Shown one piece after another: positions 12,486-20,936 of a stretch of DNA of 24,307 nucleotides. Both the position numbers and the translations under genes were made by a program. Every line of letters starts with the position of its first letter. The stretch's first letter is position 1. Origin of the DNA: a virus; IMG/VR virus record IMGVR_UViG_3300032285_002032, positions 1 through 24,307 of that record; one strand, 5' to 3'. The notes beneath the pieces are model-generated. The model saw nothing but the letters and a program-made list of their open reading frames with translations, was not told the origin of the DNA and searched no databases.

Positions 12486-12735
12486 CGATCCTCGTTTTCA
12501 TGACCTCGACATCAATTCTGATGCATTGCTGATTAGTAAGTAATTCTTCAACCTTATTAATCAGTCCGGTTTTACCGTCGTTATACAGCGCGTATTCAAT
12601 GCGCGATAGTTTATCTTCAATATGCTCTGTGTGGGTTTTAATTGTGTGTTTAGCAATAATTCCCATACCGGCAAGTAATGCCGCTATTACAAAAAAATAT
12701 GAATAAATTATGGTCGCTGTATCGACGTTTGCCAT
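12472..12735 (-). CDS. Small membrane protein with coiled-coil tail (lysis-associated)
   Basis: This 87-residue protein has one N-terminal transmembrane segment (about 8-28), then an amphipathic, heptad-patterned region (about 35-85). The pattern resembles one-segment holins or lysis-associated membrane proteins of actinophages, and it lies next to the endolysin. It may pair with the two-segment protein at 11714-11956 as a two-component holin. The ribosome site is weak, so it may be expressed by coupling. Confidence 0.65.
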   Translation of the reverse strand: MANVDTATIIYSYFFVIAALLAGMGIIAKHTIKTHTEHIEDKLSRIEYALYNDGKTGLINKVEELLTNQQCIRIDVEVMKTRIDERN

Positions 12736-12753
12736 TTGCGCGGTTACCCGTTC

Positions 12754-12879
12754 TTAGTTAGTGGTTGAGTTTTCTTTTTGAGTGAGTGTAGCTTTTAGTA
12801 TTGCAATTTCTTGAGCTTGATTAGCAATTGTTTCTCGTAGATATTTAAAAATTTCAGCAATTTCTACTTGTGTTTCCAT
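12754..12879 (-). CDS. 41-residue helical peptide
   Basis: The gene is coupled to its upstream neighbour by TAATG and has AAGGGGAAATA as ribosome site. The peptide is a single predicted helix with regular hydrophobic spacing (VEIAEIFKYLRETI and AQEIAILKATL), consistent with a short coiled coil. Such peptides are common after tail-fibre genes in siphoviruses. Function unknown. Confidence 0.6.
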   Translation of the reverse strand: METQVEIAEIFKYLRETIANQAQEIAILKATLTQKENSTTN

Positions 12880-13040
12880 TATTTCCCCTTTAGATTTGGC
12901 TCATTGGCATAAAGAGCCTTGAGCTGATTTATTGCGTCTTGCTTAGTAATGTGGCAACCCATAACCTGATTGTCATCATCTTTAATTACCGGAAACCCAT
13001 TGCATCCATATGAATTTGGTTCCCCGACATGATATGGCAT
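12879..13040 (-). CDS. Small conserved phage protein of the VxGCH...ALYANEP type
   Basis: The 53-residue protein reads as a small two-strand-plus-helix unit: CNGFPVIKDDD, then VMGCH, then a helix with QDAINQLKALYANEP. The same pattern occurs as a stand-alone protein or C-terminal module in many actinophages; its role is not known. It lies directly after the tail-fibre gene, with GAGGGGAAGTAAT as ribosome site. Confidence 0.65.
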   Translation of the reverse strand: MPYHVGEPNSYGCNGFPVIKDDDNQVMGCHITKQDAINQLKALYANEPNLKGK

Positions 13041-13041
13041 A

Positions 13042-14748
13042 TTACTTCCCCTCTAGCTGTTTTACTCGATCATTAAGATTTTTTAATAATGGAATTAAAG
13101 CAACAGCAATACGATCATAATTAATTGAATCTGGATTTCCGTCTTTATCGCGATTCATAAGAAGATCTCCAAGAACTGGAATATTTGCTACTTCTTCAGC
13201 AATAACTCCAAGAATTCTATGAAGTCCTTCTGTAGATCCTTGAGCATCGGCTTCACCTTTATCAAAATATGATTTAGGTTCAAGAGCCAAAATTGACTCC
13301 AGCGGAATTATTTGATCTTGAACGTCTACTTTATATTTTAATGAAGAAGTAGATCGAGCAATTAATCCGCTTGAGGCGTTAATATAAGCATTTGCCGATG
13401 AACCTGTTGTTGGGTGATATGGATAATAAATATTAGATTGACCAGTTATATTTCCGGTTGTTATTTGCGCACCAATAAATGATGAATCACCGGTTACATA
13501 TAAACGAGATGATCCATAATTAGTACCGCCACCAATATTTACATAACCATAATAAAGGGTATTTGAGTTTCCGCCCGAAAGAGTTCCGTTTGATGAAAGA
13601 CTCCAACTATAACTCGGTGACGAAAATCCGGTTGAATCAATTGTAAATCCACCAATATTTCCGGCCGTTGAAGTCAATATACCGGTGTTATCTACGGAAA
13701 ATTTAGTACCAATTGTAAGAGTTCCGCCGGTAATAACAACGTCTGAACAAGTTAATTTGCCAGCAGAAGAAAGAATAAATGTACTACTGTTGATATTGAT
13801 TGATCCGGAAGTAATTGTTACAGCTCCCGATGATGTAACCTTAAATGTTCCAGATCCAATATCAATGCTTCCGCCAGTAATTGTTGCTGCGGACAAAGAA
13901 ATTGCAACGCTAATTGTGCCTGCGGTAATTTTTCCTGCATCAAGATTTGCAATTACTGTACTTCCGATGGTACTAGGAGTCCAGGAAGTTCCACCCGCTC
14001 CAGTCCATTGTCCACTAATAACTCCGCCGGTTCCATATTGCCACCAAATATCGCCGGCTTTATTAGCTGTTGATCCTGGCGCGGAATTTGAATAAGTTAT
14101 CTTATTTTTACCATCTGCAGTTGATTGAGCTGCATTTGCTGTATTAAGAGCGGTTGTAATTGATGCATCTTGAACTGAAATCCATGCGCTTCCGGTCCAA
14201 GTATATGGTTTATTTCCAGTTGAAGTATCAAACCAAATATCTCCGATTACAAGTGTTCCGCTTGGCGCTGTTCCCTGCCGATAAATTCTATTTTTTCCGT
14301 CTGCAGTTGTCTGCGCATTACCAGCGGCAGTTTGAGCAATAGCTGCATTAGCAACAGCAAGATCCGCCTGAGCCTGAGCCTGAGCTACTATTGCATTATT
14401 ATTAATAAGATCAGTAACATCTTCATTGTTTGGTATGTAAACAATATCCGTATCAGATTGATCATAATCAGTATTATCAGCTGAATACGCGTCACCAGTC
14501 GCGGTTGTTACTGCCGCATTTGTTGTATTGGCAACCGTAAAGGTGTTTGTGGCAATAGAAGCAATTGTAAATGTTCCGTTATATCCGTCTGGAACAAGTC
14601 CAGAAACAATGACGGTATCACCAGCTGCAAACGTATGACCAGTGGCGGTATAAGTTGCGGTTGAGGATGTGTAACTTACTGCGCTGATTGCAAAATCTTT
14701 AACAGTAATATCAACAGGCGTGTTGGTAATCTGAGGAGCTAATGGCAT
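13042..14748 (-). CDS. Tail fibre with C-terminal S74 intramolecular chaperone domain
   Basis: The 568-residue protein starts with an Ig-like/fibronectin-like domain (about 5-95). An Ala/Gln-rich coiled stretch (about 120-150) follows, with two similar carbohydrate-binding-like segments each announced by TADGKN. A long beta-helical section rich in Gly, Ser, Thr and Ile (about 260-460) comes next. The last 101 residues are a peptidase S74 chaperone-of-endosialidase domain (SLKYKVDVQ, then LGVIAEEV and a final helical hairpin). In this family the domain trimerises the fibre and then cuts itself off. The fibre likely reads the host surface. The Gly/Ser-rich repeats are the usual hot spot for recombination. 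Confidence 0.85.
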   Translation of the reverse strand: MPLAPQITNTPVDITVKDFAISAVSYTSSTATYTATGHTFAAGDTVIVSGLVPDGYNGTFTIASIATNTFTVANTTNAAVTTATGDAYSADNTDYDQSDTDIVYIPNNEDVTDLINNNAIVAQAQAQADLAVANAAIAQTAAGNAQTTADGKNRIYRQGTAPSGTLVIGDIWFDTSTGNKPYTWTGSAWISVQDASITTALNTANAAQSTADGKNKITYSNSAPGSTANKAGDIWWQYGTGGVISGQWTGAGGTSWTPSTIGSTVIANLDAGKITAGTISVAISLSAATITGGSIDIGSGTFKVTSSGAVTITSGSININSSTFILSSAGKLTCSDVVITGGTLTIGTKFSVDNTGILTSTAGNIGGFTIDSTGFSSPSYSWSLSSNGTLSGGNSNTLYYGYVNIGGGTNYGSSRLYVTGDSSFIGAQITTGNITGQSNIYYPYHPTTGSSANAYINASSGLIARSTSSLKYKVDVQDQIIPLESILALEPKSYFDKGEADAQGSTEGLHRILGVIAEEVANIPVLGDLLMNRDKDGNPDSINYDRIAVALIPLLKNLNDRVKQLEGK

Positions 14749-14759
14749 GTTTTATCCCC

Positions 14760-15893
14760 TTACGGTAGAACTAGTCGGGTTGAATTCATAGGTGAGGTCT
14801 GATAAGTAACATTCCAGTCGTCTGGAGTAATTTTATGTTGCATACCTTCAACAACAAGATAAATGGTCAAATTACGTCCGTCAACCGTTGTTCTTTTGAC
14901 TGTTACCTGATCTAAGAGTTCTGTTGATAAGAAATCAGGATATAAGACATCGAGCGCCAGCGCCGTAAAGTTAATTTCAGCAACCGTTGTATTTGGTTTT
15001 GCGTCTTTGGTTGCAAGATATGTTGCAAGTTTTTGCGCCGTGTTGTCACTAAGAATAGCGGTTTCAACGCTTACCGTCTTTGTTCCATACTTGGTTACGC
15101 TTGGTTTATAGGTAAAGGTCTTTTGCTTAAGCTTACCTCGTGTTACTACGGCATTATTAATAACCTGAAGGGTTCCAGGAGTGGTCTTAATGCTATTGTA
15201 TTCAACCGTGTTTACTGCACGAGAATCATCAAACAAGAGCTGCGTAGGACGATTAAACTTCTCAGTATTAGTAATAAAGGTTGCTACACCAGTTCGACTG
15301 ACATAAAATCCGCCAGCTTCAGCAAGAACGCACTCGTTAATCATGTCAGTTACGTTTTGATCTTGACCAGTCTTTTGCATGACAACGGATCCTGAGATAT
15401 TACGCCAGGAAGATCCGGTAGGCCAACCAGCGTATGTAAGCATACGACCAACACGCGTTGAGGTCGTCTCTTGATATGCTGTAGTCTTAAGCGCCGGAGC
15501 TGTTACCTTGGAAAACTTGGCAATAGCATCGACAAAAGTCATGGTAACAAAAGCATCAAATCCAGCATTAACGTCAGTGGTTTCAAGGTATCCATCAAAT
15601 AAAACATAACCTGAACCTGACCAGGTAGCTACAAAGCGCGCTCGAAGACCATCACGCAGCGCAGTAACACCACCAGATACCCAAGGTCCAGATAGGTTAT
15701 CTGGATCGTAATTGCCTGATCTATTGTCAAAGACGACGCTCATACTGCCAGCATCGACCTTCTGATCAGCGCGAGCTCGACCTCGGTTGAGGTTAACCTC
15801 TCTCAGATCTGCTACAGGAACAGTCTGAAAAGATCCGCCAAAGTAAAACTGAACCTTTAGCGTTGGTCCATTTGTACCATCAAAAGCACTCAC
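14760..15893 (-). CDS. Minor tail protein (distal tail/baseplate type)
   Basis: A 377-residue protein directly downstream of the tape measure gene in reading order, in the usual place for distal tail or tail-hub proteins. It is beta-rich. The early region (REVNLNRGRARADQK, then GSMSVVFDNRSGNYDPDN) matches the minor tail proteins of actinobacterial siphoviruses. It starts with GTG, preceded by GGGGG at good spacing, immediately after the tape measure stop. Which baseplate position it takes cannot be told from sequence. Confidence 0.75.
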   Translation of the reverse strand: MSAFDGTNGPTLKVQFYFGGSFQTVPVADLREVNLNRGRARADQKVDAGSMSVVFDNRSGNYDPDNLSGPWVSGGVTALRDGLRARFVATWSGSGYVLFDGYLETTDVNAGFDAFVTMTFVDAIAKFSKVTAPALKTTAYQETTSTRVGRMLTYAGWPTGSSWRNISGSVVMQKTGQDQNVTDMINECVLAEAGGFYVSRTGVATFITNTEKFNRPTQLLFDDSRAVNTVEYNSIKTTPGTLQVINNAVVTRGKLKQKTFTYKPSVTKYGTKTVSVETAILSDNTAQKLATYLATKDAKPNTTVAEINFTALALDVLYPDFLSTELLDQVTVKRTTVDGRNLTIYLVVEGMQHKITPDDWNVTYQTSPMNSTRLVLP

Positions 15894-17438
15894 TTAAACC
15901 CCCAGAATTGCCGGATTAAGACCTTTTCGCCGTAAAAGCTGAGCCATTTCATTGCGCACTTTAACAGCAAGATCCTTTTCAGCAATGACAGATCCAGCAA
16001 CGTGAACGTTAACGATCATGCCCTGGCCAAATCCACTCTTGAGAGGAACAACAGCTTCAGGACCTGCCTCGCCGATCATGGCAAGCGTTGGCTTGTTTAC
16101 GATTCCGCCATCGGCTAGCATTGGGATCTTGGGAATATTAACGCCAAATTCCTTGCCGCCAAGCTTTGGAACCCATGAAGGGATCTTGAAGTGGATCTTG
16201 TTAATAATGCCAATAACAAAATTAATTAGGCTAATAATAGTATTTATGTATGCCTTAACGCCGTTAAGAACAAAGCTAAATACGTTGGAAATAATATGAC
16301 CAACGCCGCGGGCAACGCTGATGATGTCCTTGAAGACGTCTACAATCCAACGAAGAGCCGTGACAACGACCTTTGACGCAAGCGCAAGGGCCTTGAACAC
16401 GACGTCAATAAGGAACAAAAGGACCGGAGCTAAATACTTCATAATAAATGTCCATACTGGCTTTAGTACGGAAAGAAGAATCTTAAACACTTCTCCAAGC
16501 TCGTGGAAAATAATCTTTGCGTTCTTGCCAATATCGTGGAACTTTGACAAGCTATCCTTGGCGTGAATAAAGTGCTGAATTAAAGGAATAACGTGAGCAA
16601 TTAAGGCTCTAATTGTGTTGACATATGGCGCAATAATCTCTGCGCCTTTCTTAAATGCAGGATTAACGTACTTAAGAATAATTGGAAATATCTGAGTAAA
16701 TCCAACCATTGCCTTGGTAAGGATCGGTGTTAAATGCGCTCCGATCTGAACCTGGACGCCCTCAACAGCGCGAGACAAAGCCTTGTGAGCTTCGATGCTA
16801 TCGGCAACAGCCTTCATATTGTCCTTGGTCAGGACAAGGCCATATTTCTGCGCTTCTGCTTCTAGTTCTTCAAGTCCTTTTTTACCCTTATTAAGGAACT
16901 TAAGCATATCAAGACCGGTACGACCAAAGAGGTTTACCGCTGCCGCAGTCTTATGGATACCGTTTGGCATGTTCTTAAACTTTTCGGCAGTGTCAAGAAG
17001 GATCGCATTAAACGACTTTTGATGACCACTTGCATCTCTTGTAGAAATGCGCAATTCCTTGAAGTGCTTATTGTTGGAATCAACGGCTTGAGCAAATTTC
17101 TTAATTGACATCTGAGCTTGATCAACTGAAAGACCAGATTCAACAAATGCGTAGCGCAAACGAGAGGCATCCTCAACGGTGCCGCCAATCATACGCTGAG
17201 TCTTGGCAACCTGCTTACCAACGTCAGTAAAAGCGGTTAACGATTCTTTACCAAATTTAAGTAATTCATCGCCAGCTTTTTCAAATAAATGTGCAGAGAA
17301 AACACCGGCAGCAATTTCTTTAATACGAGAAAACGCGCCGCCGGTTTCTCTTGCGCTATCGGCAACCTTTTTTAACGCCTTGGATGCAGATAAATCTCGA
17401 CCGATCAGATTTACGCCAAGCGACTTATCACTGGACAT
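15894..17438 (-). CDS. Tape measure protein
   Basis: The 514-residue protein is long and mainly helical, with a hydrophobic middle (about 240-390). The typical C-terminal motif LADGGIVNKPT-x-AMIGEAGPEAVVPL is split by variable residues near 440-466. It is placed after the chaperone pair and before the minor tail protein, as in most siphoviruses. It sets tail length and is released during DNA injection. At about 0.15 nm per residue it predicts a fairly short tail near 75-80 nm. Ribosome site TAGGAG lies just before the ATG. No muralytic domain is visible. Confidence 0.9.
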   Translation of the reverse strand: MSSDKSLGVNLIGRDLSASKALKKVADSARETGGAFSRIKEIAAGVFSAHLFEKAGDELLKFGKESLTAFTDVGKQVAKTQRMIGGTVEDASRLRYAFVESGLSVDQAQMSIKKFAQAVDSNNKHFKELRISTRDASGHQKSFNAILLDTAEKFKNMPNGIHKTAAAVNLFGRTGLDMLKFLNKGKKGLEELEAEAQKYGLVLTKDNMKAVADSIEAHKALSRAVEGVQVQIGAHLTPILTKAMVGFTQIFPIILKYVNPAFKKGAEIIAPYVNTIRALIAHVIPLIQHFIHAKDSLSKFHDIGKNAKIIFHELGEVFKILLSVLKPVWTFIMKYLAPVLLFLIDVVFKALALASKVVVTALRWIVDVFKDIISVARGVGHIISNVFSFVLNGVKAYINTIISLINFVIGIINKIHFKIPSWVPKLGGKEFGVNIPKIPMLADGGIVNKPTLAMIGEAGPEAVVPLKSGFGQGMIVNVHVAGSVIAEKDLAVKVRNEMAQLLRRKGLNPAILGV

Positions 17439-17446
17439 GATTTCTC

Positions 17447-17907
17447 CTAATCGTTTTTGGGAATAGCTGCAATGAGATCATTGATAATATCAATATCAAT
17501 ATCCCAGACGTTAAACGGTGTAATTCCTGGATAATTGTGACATAGAAGGGCCATATTTTGCCTGATCTTCTGTCTGGTACCGCCACGGATCAAGGCCCGG
17601 CGGTTACTTATTTTTTTAGATCAGGATCCTCAACGCCGATTTCTTCAATTGAATATGTGTTAAGAACGTCATCAATTGAAACAATCTTTCCAGCGCGAGT
17701 CAAGCAAATCCATGCCAAAGCATAAAGAGCTTTAACCTTTGAATACTTTGGATTAGCGTGAGGCTCATCTTCGCCAAGAGTACTGAGCAAGGTCAGACCA
17801 TCAAGTCCAAAACCTTCTTCAATCTGGATAATCTCGCGACCCGTAGGTCCTGGTTGATTATCTTCTCCGGGCATTGGATAGTTTTCGCCACGTAGTACTA
17901 GTGCCAT
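17447..17907 (-). CDS. Tail assembly chaperone GT fusion made by -1 frameshift
   Basis: Reading the upstream gene (17608-17907) to the A7 stretch and slipping back one base gives a further 54 codons, ending at TAG 17449-17447, 9 bases before the tape measure start. The combined product is 153 residues. The frameshift extension begins ISNRRALIRG and includes TPFNVWDIDID. It contains no good start site of its own, as expected for a protein made only by frameshift. The GT protein binds the tape measure and recruits tail tube subunits in lambda-like assembly. Confidence 0.8.
17608..17907 (-). CDS. Tail assembly chaperone G
   Basis: The 99-residue, acidic, mainly helical protein sits between the gp10-like and tape measure genes, the standard position of the tail assembly chaperone. 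It ends with DPDLKK followed by a stop exactly on an A7 slippery run, the classical arrangement for making the G and GT pair. AAAGGGGAAAATA precedes the ATG. It should be made in excess over the fusion and help the tape measure protein fold and attract tail tube protein. Confidence 0.85.
   Translation of the reverse strand: MALVLRGENYPMPGEDNQPGPTGREIIQIEEGFGLDGLTLLSTLGEDEPHANPKYSKVKALYALAWICLTRAGKIVSIDDVLNTYSIEEIGVEDPDLKK
17611..17617 (-). promoter_or_regulatory. Programmed -1 frameshift slippery site A AAA AAA
   Basis: In the zero frame the minus strand reads CTA AAA AAA TAA, giving the canonical X XXY YYZ heptamer A AAA AAA just before the stop. A -1 slip enters the 54-codon T frame that stays open to 17447. 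The T frame lacks its own ribosome site, which supports real use of the slip. Confidence 0.8.
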
Positions 17908-17918
17908 TATTTTCCCCT

Positions 17919-18452
17919 TTAGTCGAGTGCGTGCGATTTCTTTAGTGCGGCCAGAAAAGCCGCGTAGACATCTTCTCTGAGTTCTGCCTTATGTGGAAGT
18001 ACCGTGCGCAGCAGGAACGGGGTTGATTTTTGAGCAACCCAATTACCCTGCCAAGTTCCATTGGTAGATCTTTTTTCAGGAAATACCGGGTGACGCCAGG
18101 CTTTCTTAGAAAGACCTTCAACGTAACGCGGAAGCTTCTTATACTTGCCAGTTTTTGCTTGGAATTTAGTTCCTGAGACTCGAATACGGATACTGAAACC
18201 GCTTCGGTTACTCTGGTTAATCTTAGTCTCTGTTGCTGCCGCGATGCCAGCACGCAAGCCCATTTTTCCCTCTGAGGATTTCTCCCCGTGTGAAGGAAGT
18301 TCTAGAGCCGCGTGCTGGACCTCGCCAACAATGCTTTTAGACAACTTGACAAGAGTCTTCCGGAGCTCCTTGCCGATCAGGGGATCGGCGTCCTTTACCT
18401 GGCGGTAAAAGTTAAGGAGATCCTGAGAGGAAATCTCAATGTCTTTAGACAC
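17919..18452 (-). CDS. HK97 gp10-like head-tail/tail completion protein
   Basis: This 177-residue protein resembles HK97 gp10-type proteins: helices with LRKTLVKLSKSIV early, then a Ser/Gly-rich turn and beta strands (GFSIRIRVSGTKF), a conserved RYVEGL/HPVF region, and a final helix. Such proteins act at the neck or tail end during joining. The place between the major tail protein and the chaperones is unusual, since gp10-like genes usually precede the tail terminator. It starts with GTG, one base after the upstream stop, without a clear ribosome site, so coupling is likely. Confidence 0.6.
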   Translation of the reverse strand: MSKDIEISSQDLLNFYRQVKDADPLIGKELRKTLVKLSKSIVGEVQHAALELPSHGEKSSEGKMGLRAGIAAATETKINQSNRSGFSIRIRVSGTKFQAKTGKYKKLPRYVEGLSKKAWRHPVFPEKRSTNGTWQGNWVAQKSTPFLLRTVLPHKAELREDVYAAFLAALKKSHALD

Positions 18453-18453
18453 C

Positions 18454-19401
18454 TTAGAGAGATGTGTCCGAAGTTGTGTAAACGACGGTCATTGGTGCAT
18501 CTGTACCGTTATCGTATGCGGTGAAAGTCATCGCAAGATCGATTACGCCAGGGCCTGGGACCTTAGGAGTATCAGCGTCAAACTTAACCGCTGAAAGAGT
18601 GATAGATAGAGCAGATCCAGCAGATCCAGTGAATGTCAAAGCAACCGCTGCAGTTGTATCAGCAAGATACTTAGCAAGAAGCGTTGTATCTGTGAATTCA
18701 GCAGTTAGCTTACCAGTGATCTTACGGAAGCCATTGATAACCTGCTCAGCCTTAGCTCCAGCAGCTCCAAGGTTGTAACGATCTGTCTTAATCGTGTTAT
18801 CTACGGTTACTGAGAAGTCCTTGACGTTAGCAATTGCCGATCCGTCAAGCGTGATTGCGCCTTGAGCAAAGTGGAAGATAGATCCGTTTGCTGGATAAGA
18901 AGCTGTTGCAAGAGATGTTGAGGTTGTAAGACCTGCAGCATCAACACTGAACTTACCGACAGCAAGTTCACCAGCGCCTACGCCGAGCTCAAATGATGAG
19001 ATCTTGCAGCCTGTAAGAGTCTTTGGAGTTACAGTTCCGCCGTACTGAGGGACACCAACCTGAGCGGTAAAGCTCTTTGTATAAGTATCGCCAAGAGTGA
19101 ACGTGAAAGATGATCCGCTCTTAGTAGGAAATGAACCCATTGCGTGAGCAAGGAGAAGTCCAAGACCGTTTGTTGGAAGATCTAGATTAATATCGCCTGT
19201 AGCATCAAATGTTGTAACAACACGACGCTGTGAGCGAGGAAGAAGTCCACCAGCGCGAAGCCCCATACCTTCGCTGATCTTCTTATTGTATTGAGTAGAT
19301 TCGTCAGTGAACTCGTAGAAACGAGTCACGGTGACGTTGGTGTTAAAGGTTGTCTCGGTAGCAATGCCGAGCTGCGAACCTATACCGGAACCGATTGCCA
19401 T
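18454..19401 (-). CDS. Major tail protein (tail tube)
   Basis: The 315-residue, beta-rich protein begins MAIGSGIGSQLGIATE and shows the usual repeated Thr/Gly/Ala-rich strands. DINLDLPTNGLGLLLAHAMG (about 71-90) and a C-terminal ITLSAVKFDADTP-like strand region are also present. It stands between tail terminator and chaperone genes, the normal place of the tail tube subunit, and no sheath gene accompanies it. Subunits polymerise as stacked rings around the tape measure protein. Ribosome site AATAGGAGAACAAC is strong, fitting high expression. Confidence 0.85.
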   Translation of the reverse strand: MAIGSGIGSQLGIATETTFNTNVTVTRFYEFTDESTQYNKKISEGMGLRAGGLLPRSQRRVVTTFDATGDINLDLPTNGLGLLLAHAMGSFPTKSGSSFTFTLGDTYTKSFTAQVGVPQYGGTVTPKTLTGCKISSFELGVGAGELAVGKFSVDAAGLTTSTSLATASYPANGSIFHFAQGAITLDGSAIANVKDFSVTVDNTIKTDRYNLGAAGAKAEQVINGFRKITGKLTAEFTDTTLLAKYLADTTAAVALTFTGSAGSALSITLSAVKFDADTPKVPGPGVIDLAMTFTAYDNGTDAPMTVVYTTSDTSL

Positions 19402-19410
19402 GTTGTTCTC

Positions 19411-19617
19411 CTATTCGGCAGCCGGTGCGTCCGGCGCTGCTGGGGTTTGGATCATTGAAGCAGCTGCTTGATCAGCGGCAGCCCAATTTTCTGTTTGTTC
19501 TAGAAGCGAAGCTGCTGCTTCGTCTGTAACCTCGACGACATCGCCAGCCTTAACAGTTAAGCCTAAAGCGGGGACAGATAAGTCGCCAAGTGGTGAAACA
19601 TTTTTAATTTTCGCCAT
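19411..19617 (-). CDS. Small Ala-rich virion-module protein
   Basis: This 68-residue protein has a small beta-hairpin-like start (GLTVKAGDVVEVTDE) and an Ala/Pro-rich end. Small proteins of this form lie beside the tail tube gene in several siphoviruses. A role in head-tail joining or tail tube handling is inferred only from position. Ribosome site AAGGAGAATCTC is good. No catalytic motif. Confidence 0.6.
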   Translation of the reverse strand: MAKIKNVSPLGDLSVPALGLTVKAGDVVEVTDEAAASLLEQTENWAAADQAAASMIQTPAAPDAPAAE

Positions 19618-19630
19618 GAGATTCTCCTTG

Positions 19631-20089
19631 TTAAGTACGAGCGTGATATGCGATGGTGAAGTTAATTACGACTACAGCGCCAGCGTTAGTCTGACGGTAG
19701 GTTGGTGAATGTGATTCTAAACCTGCGTAAAGAACAACTCCACCAAAACTAGGGTCGGTGCGGATTACGGTGTCCACCGCCGAAAGAAGAGCATAAGCTC
19801 GTGTGCGACGGGCAGAAATATCTGTATCGCCGTCCCAAGACCAAAGAAAACAGTTTACCGTACCAATTTCAAACATCTTCTTGGCACCGACAAGGTTCCA
19901 GTCGTTGTTTGCGGTTCCTGCGAGTACTTCTCCGTCTTCAGATCCATCATGACCCACGCAAATGGCATCGCCTGGATAAGACTCATCAATTTCTGGACCG
20001 TCAAAGATTCGGACGCCAGAAAGAGATGCTGCTGAACTTAAAGCTGTTTTAATGCCATCAATCAGCTGCGGCAGCGCAACCGTTGTCAT
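19631..20089 (-). CDS. Tail terminator protein
   Basis: A 152-residue protein between the connector and major tail protein genes, the normal place of the tail terminator. It starts with a helix (LPQLIDGIKTALSSA), followed by beta strands and an ARRTRAYALLSAVDTVIRTD helix, like the alpha/beta fold of lambda gpU-type terminators. It would cap the tail tube at the head-proximal end and set the stop of polymerisation. Its start overlaps the connector stop by one base (TAATG). Assigned by context and general fold, not by a definite motif. Confidence 0.65.
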   Translation of the reverse strand: MTTVALPQLIDGIKTALSSAASLSGVRIFDGPEIDESYPGDAICVGHDGSEDGEVLAGTANNDWNLVGAKKMFEIGTVNCFLWSWDGDTDISARRTRAYALLSAVDTVIRTDPSFGGVVLYAGLESHSPTYRQTNAGAVVVINFTIAYHART

Positions 20090-20934
20090 TAGGCAAGTCC
20101 AGGAAGTGAGAGAGGATCGAGGAGTTCCATCGCGCGACGTGGCAATGAATATGTTGACGCTGGATAGAAATCGTCTCCGGTCTGGTTACGTGTAATTACG
20201 TTTGCAGCGCCTCGTTGAGTCTGCCATAGATGACGAATAGTCTCAAGAACGCCTTGCTTTGCGGCAGGTGGTGGATTAATAAACCCTGCGACGTAGCTTA
20301 CAACAATATTATTGGCTCCTGGAGCAAAGATTCCAAAGTAGGTTGGACTAGAAAGCGCCCCGGTTGTCACGCGATACACGCGCTGACCGGTTGGATCTAG
20401 GCTGTAATCGGTTGAGGCAAGAAGAAGGCCGTTTTCATAGATCGAGGTAATGCTGAGCGCCTTAGGGTTACGAAGGCGAATATGATCAACATTTCCGTCG
20501 TACTTTTCACTAGTAAATGTCTGACGTCCTAAGATAACGCCAAGATAGCTCTCGCAAAGGTCGGTCGCAGCGTCAATAAAGCGACGGATTTCCTCATCGT
20601 TGGTTGTATTGGTTGCTGCAATATTAAGGTGAGCCTTGACTTCATCGAGTGAAACTACGCCAAGATCTGCAAAGTTGCGGACGGTAAATTCATCAGCATA
20701 TGCGCTGGCATTTGTACCGGTAGCAACCCAGCGGATCGTGTGACGACCGTATTGAGTTGGTGTGTAGTTAATGTCATAAAGACCGGTTCCAGAGTGCGAT
20801 ACCGAAGGTGTAGAAGAAGATCCGTCTGGAGCAACGACCGTTGCTACAACCGCTGTTGCATCTGCTGGTGATCCTGCCGCGTCGGTAATCGTTACGCCAA
20901 GAGCAACAACATCGCCTAAATCATAAACGGCCAT
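20089..20934 (-). CDS. Head-tail connector (gp6-like) with N-terminal Ig-like domain
   Basis: The 281-residue protein has two parts. Residues 1-90 resemble an Ig-like adhesion domain (GTGLYDINYTPTQYGRHTIRW). The rest is a helical gp6/gp15-like connector: VSLDEVKAHLNI, DEEIRRFIDAATDLCESYLG, a beta region, and a final helix with VLETIRHLWQTQ. The connector ring sits under the portal and leads DNA to the tail. The added Ig-like domain is unusual for a connector and could decorate the neck or bind surfaces. Coupled by TAATG to the tail terminator. Confidence 0.75.
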   Translation of the reverse strand: MAVYDLGDVVALGVTITDAAGSPADATAVVATVVAPDGSSSTPSVSHSGTGLYDINYTPTQYGRHTIRWVATGTNASAYADEFTVRNFADLGVVSLDEVKAHLNIAATNTTNDEEIRRFIDAATDLCESYLGVILGRQTFTSEKYDGNVDHIRLRNPKALSITSIYENGLLLASTDYSLDPTGQRVYRVTTGALSSPTYFGIFAPGANNIVVSYVAGFINPPPAAKQGVLETIRHLWQTQRGAANVITRNQTGDDFYPASTYSLPRRAMELLDPLSLPGLA

Positions 20935-20936
20935 AA

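Noticed and set aside
13685-14095. 136-codon open frame on the plus strand
   Set aside because: It is the antisense shadow of the tail-fibre gene, made possible by its repetitive Gly/Ser/Thr codons; no ribosome site or family match.
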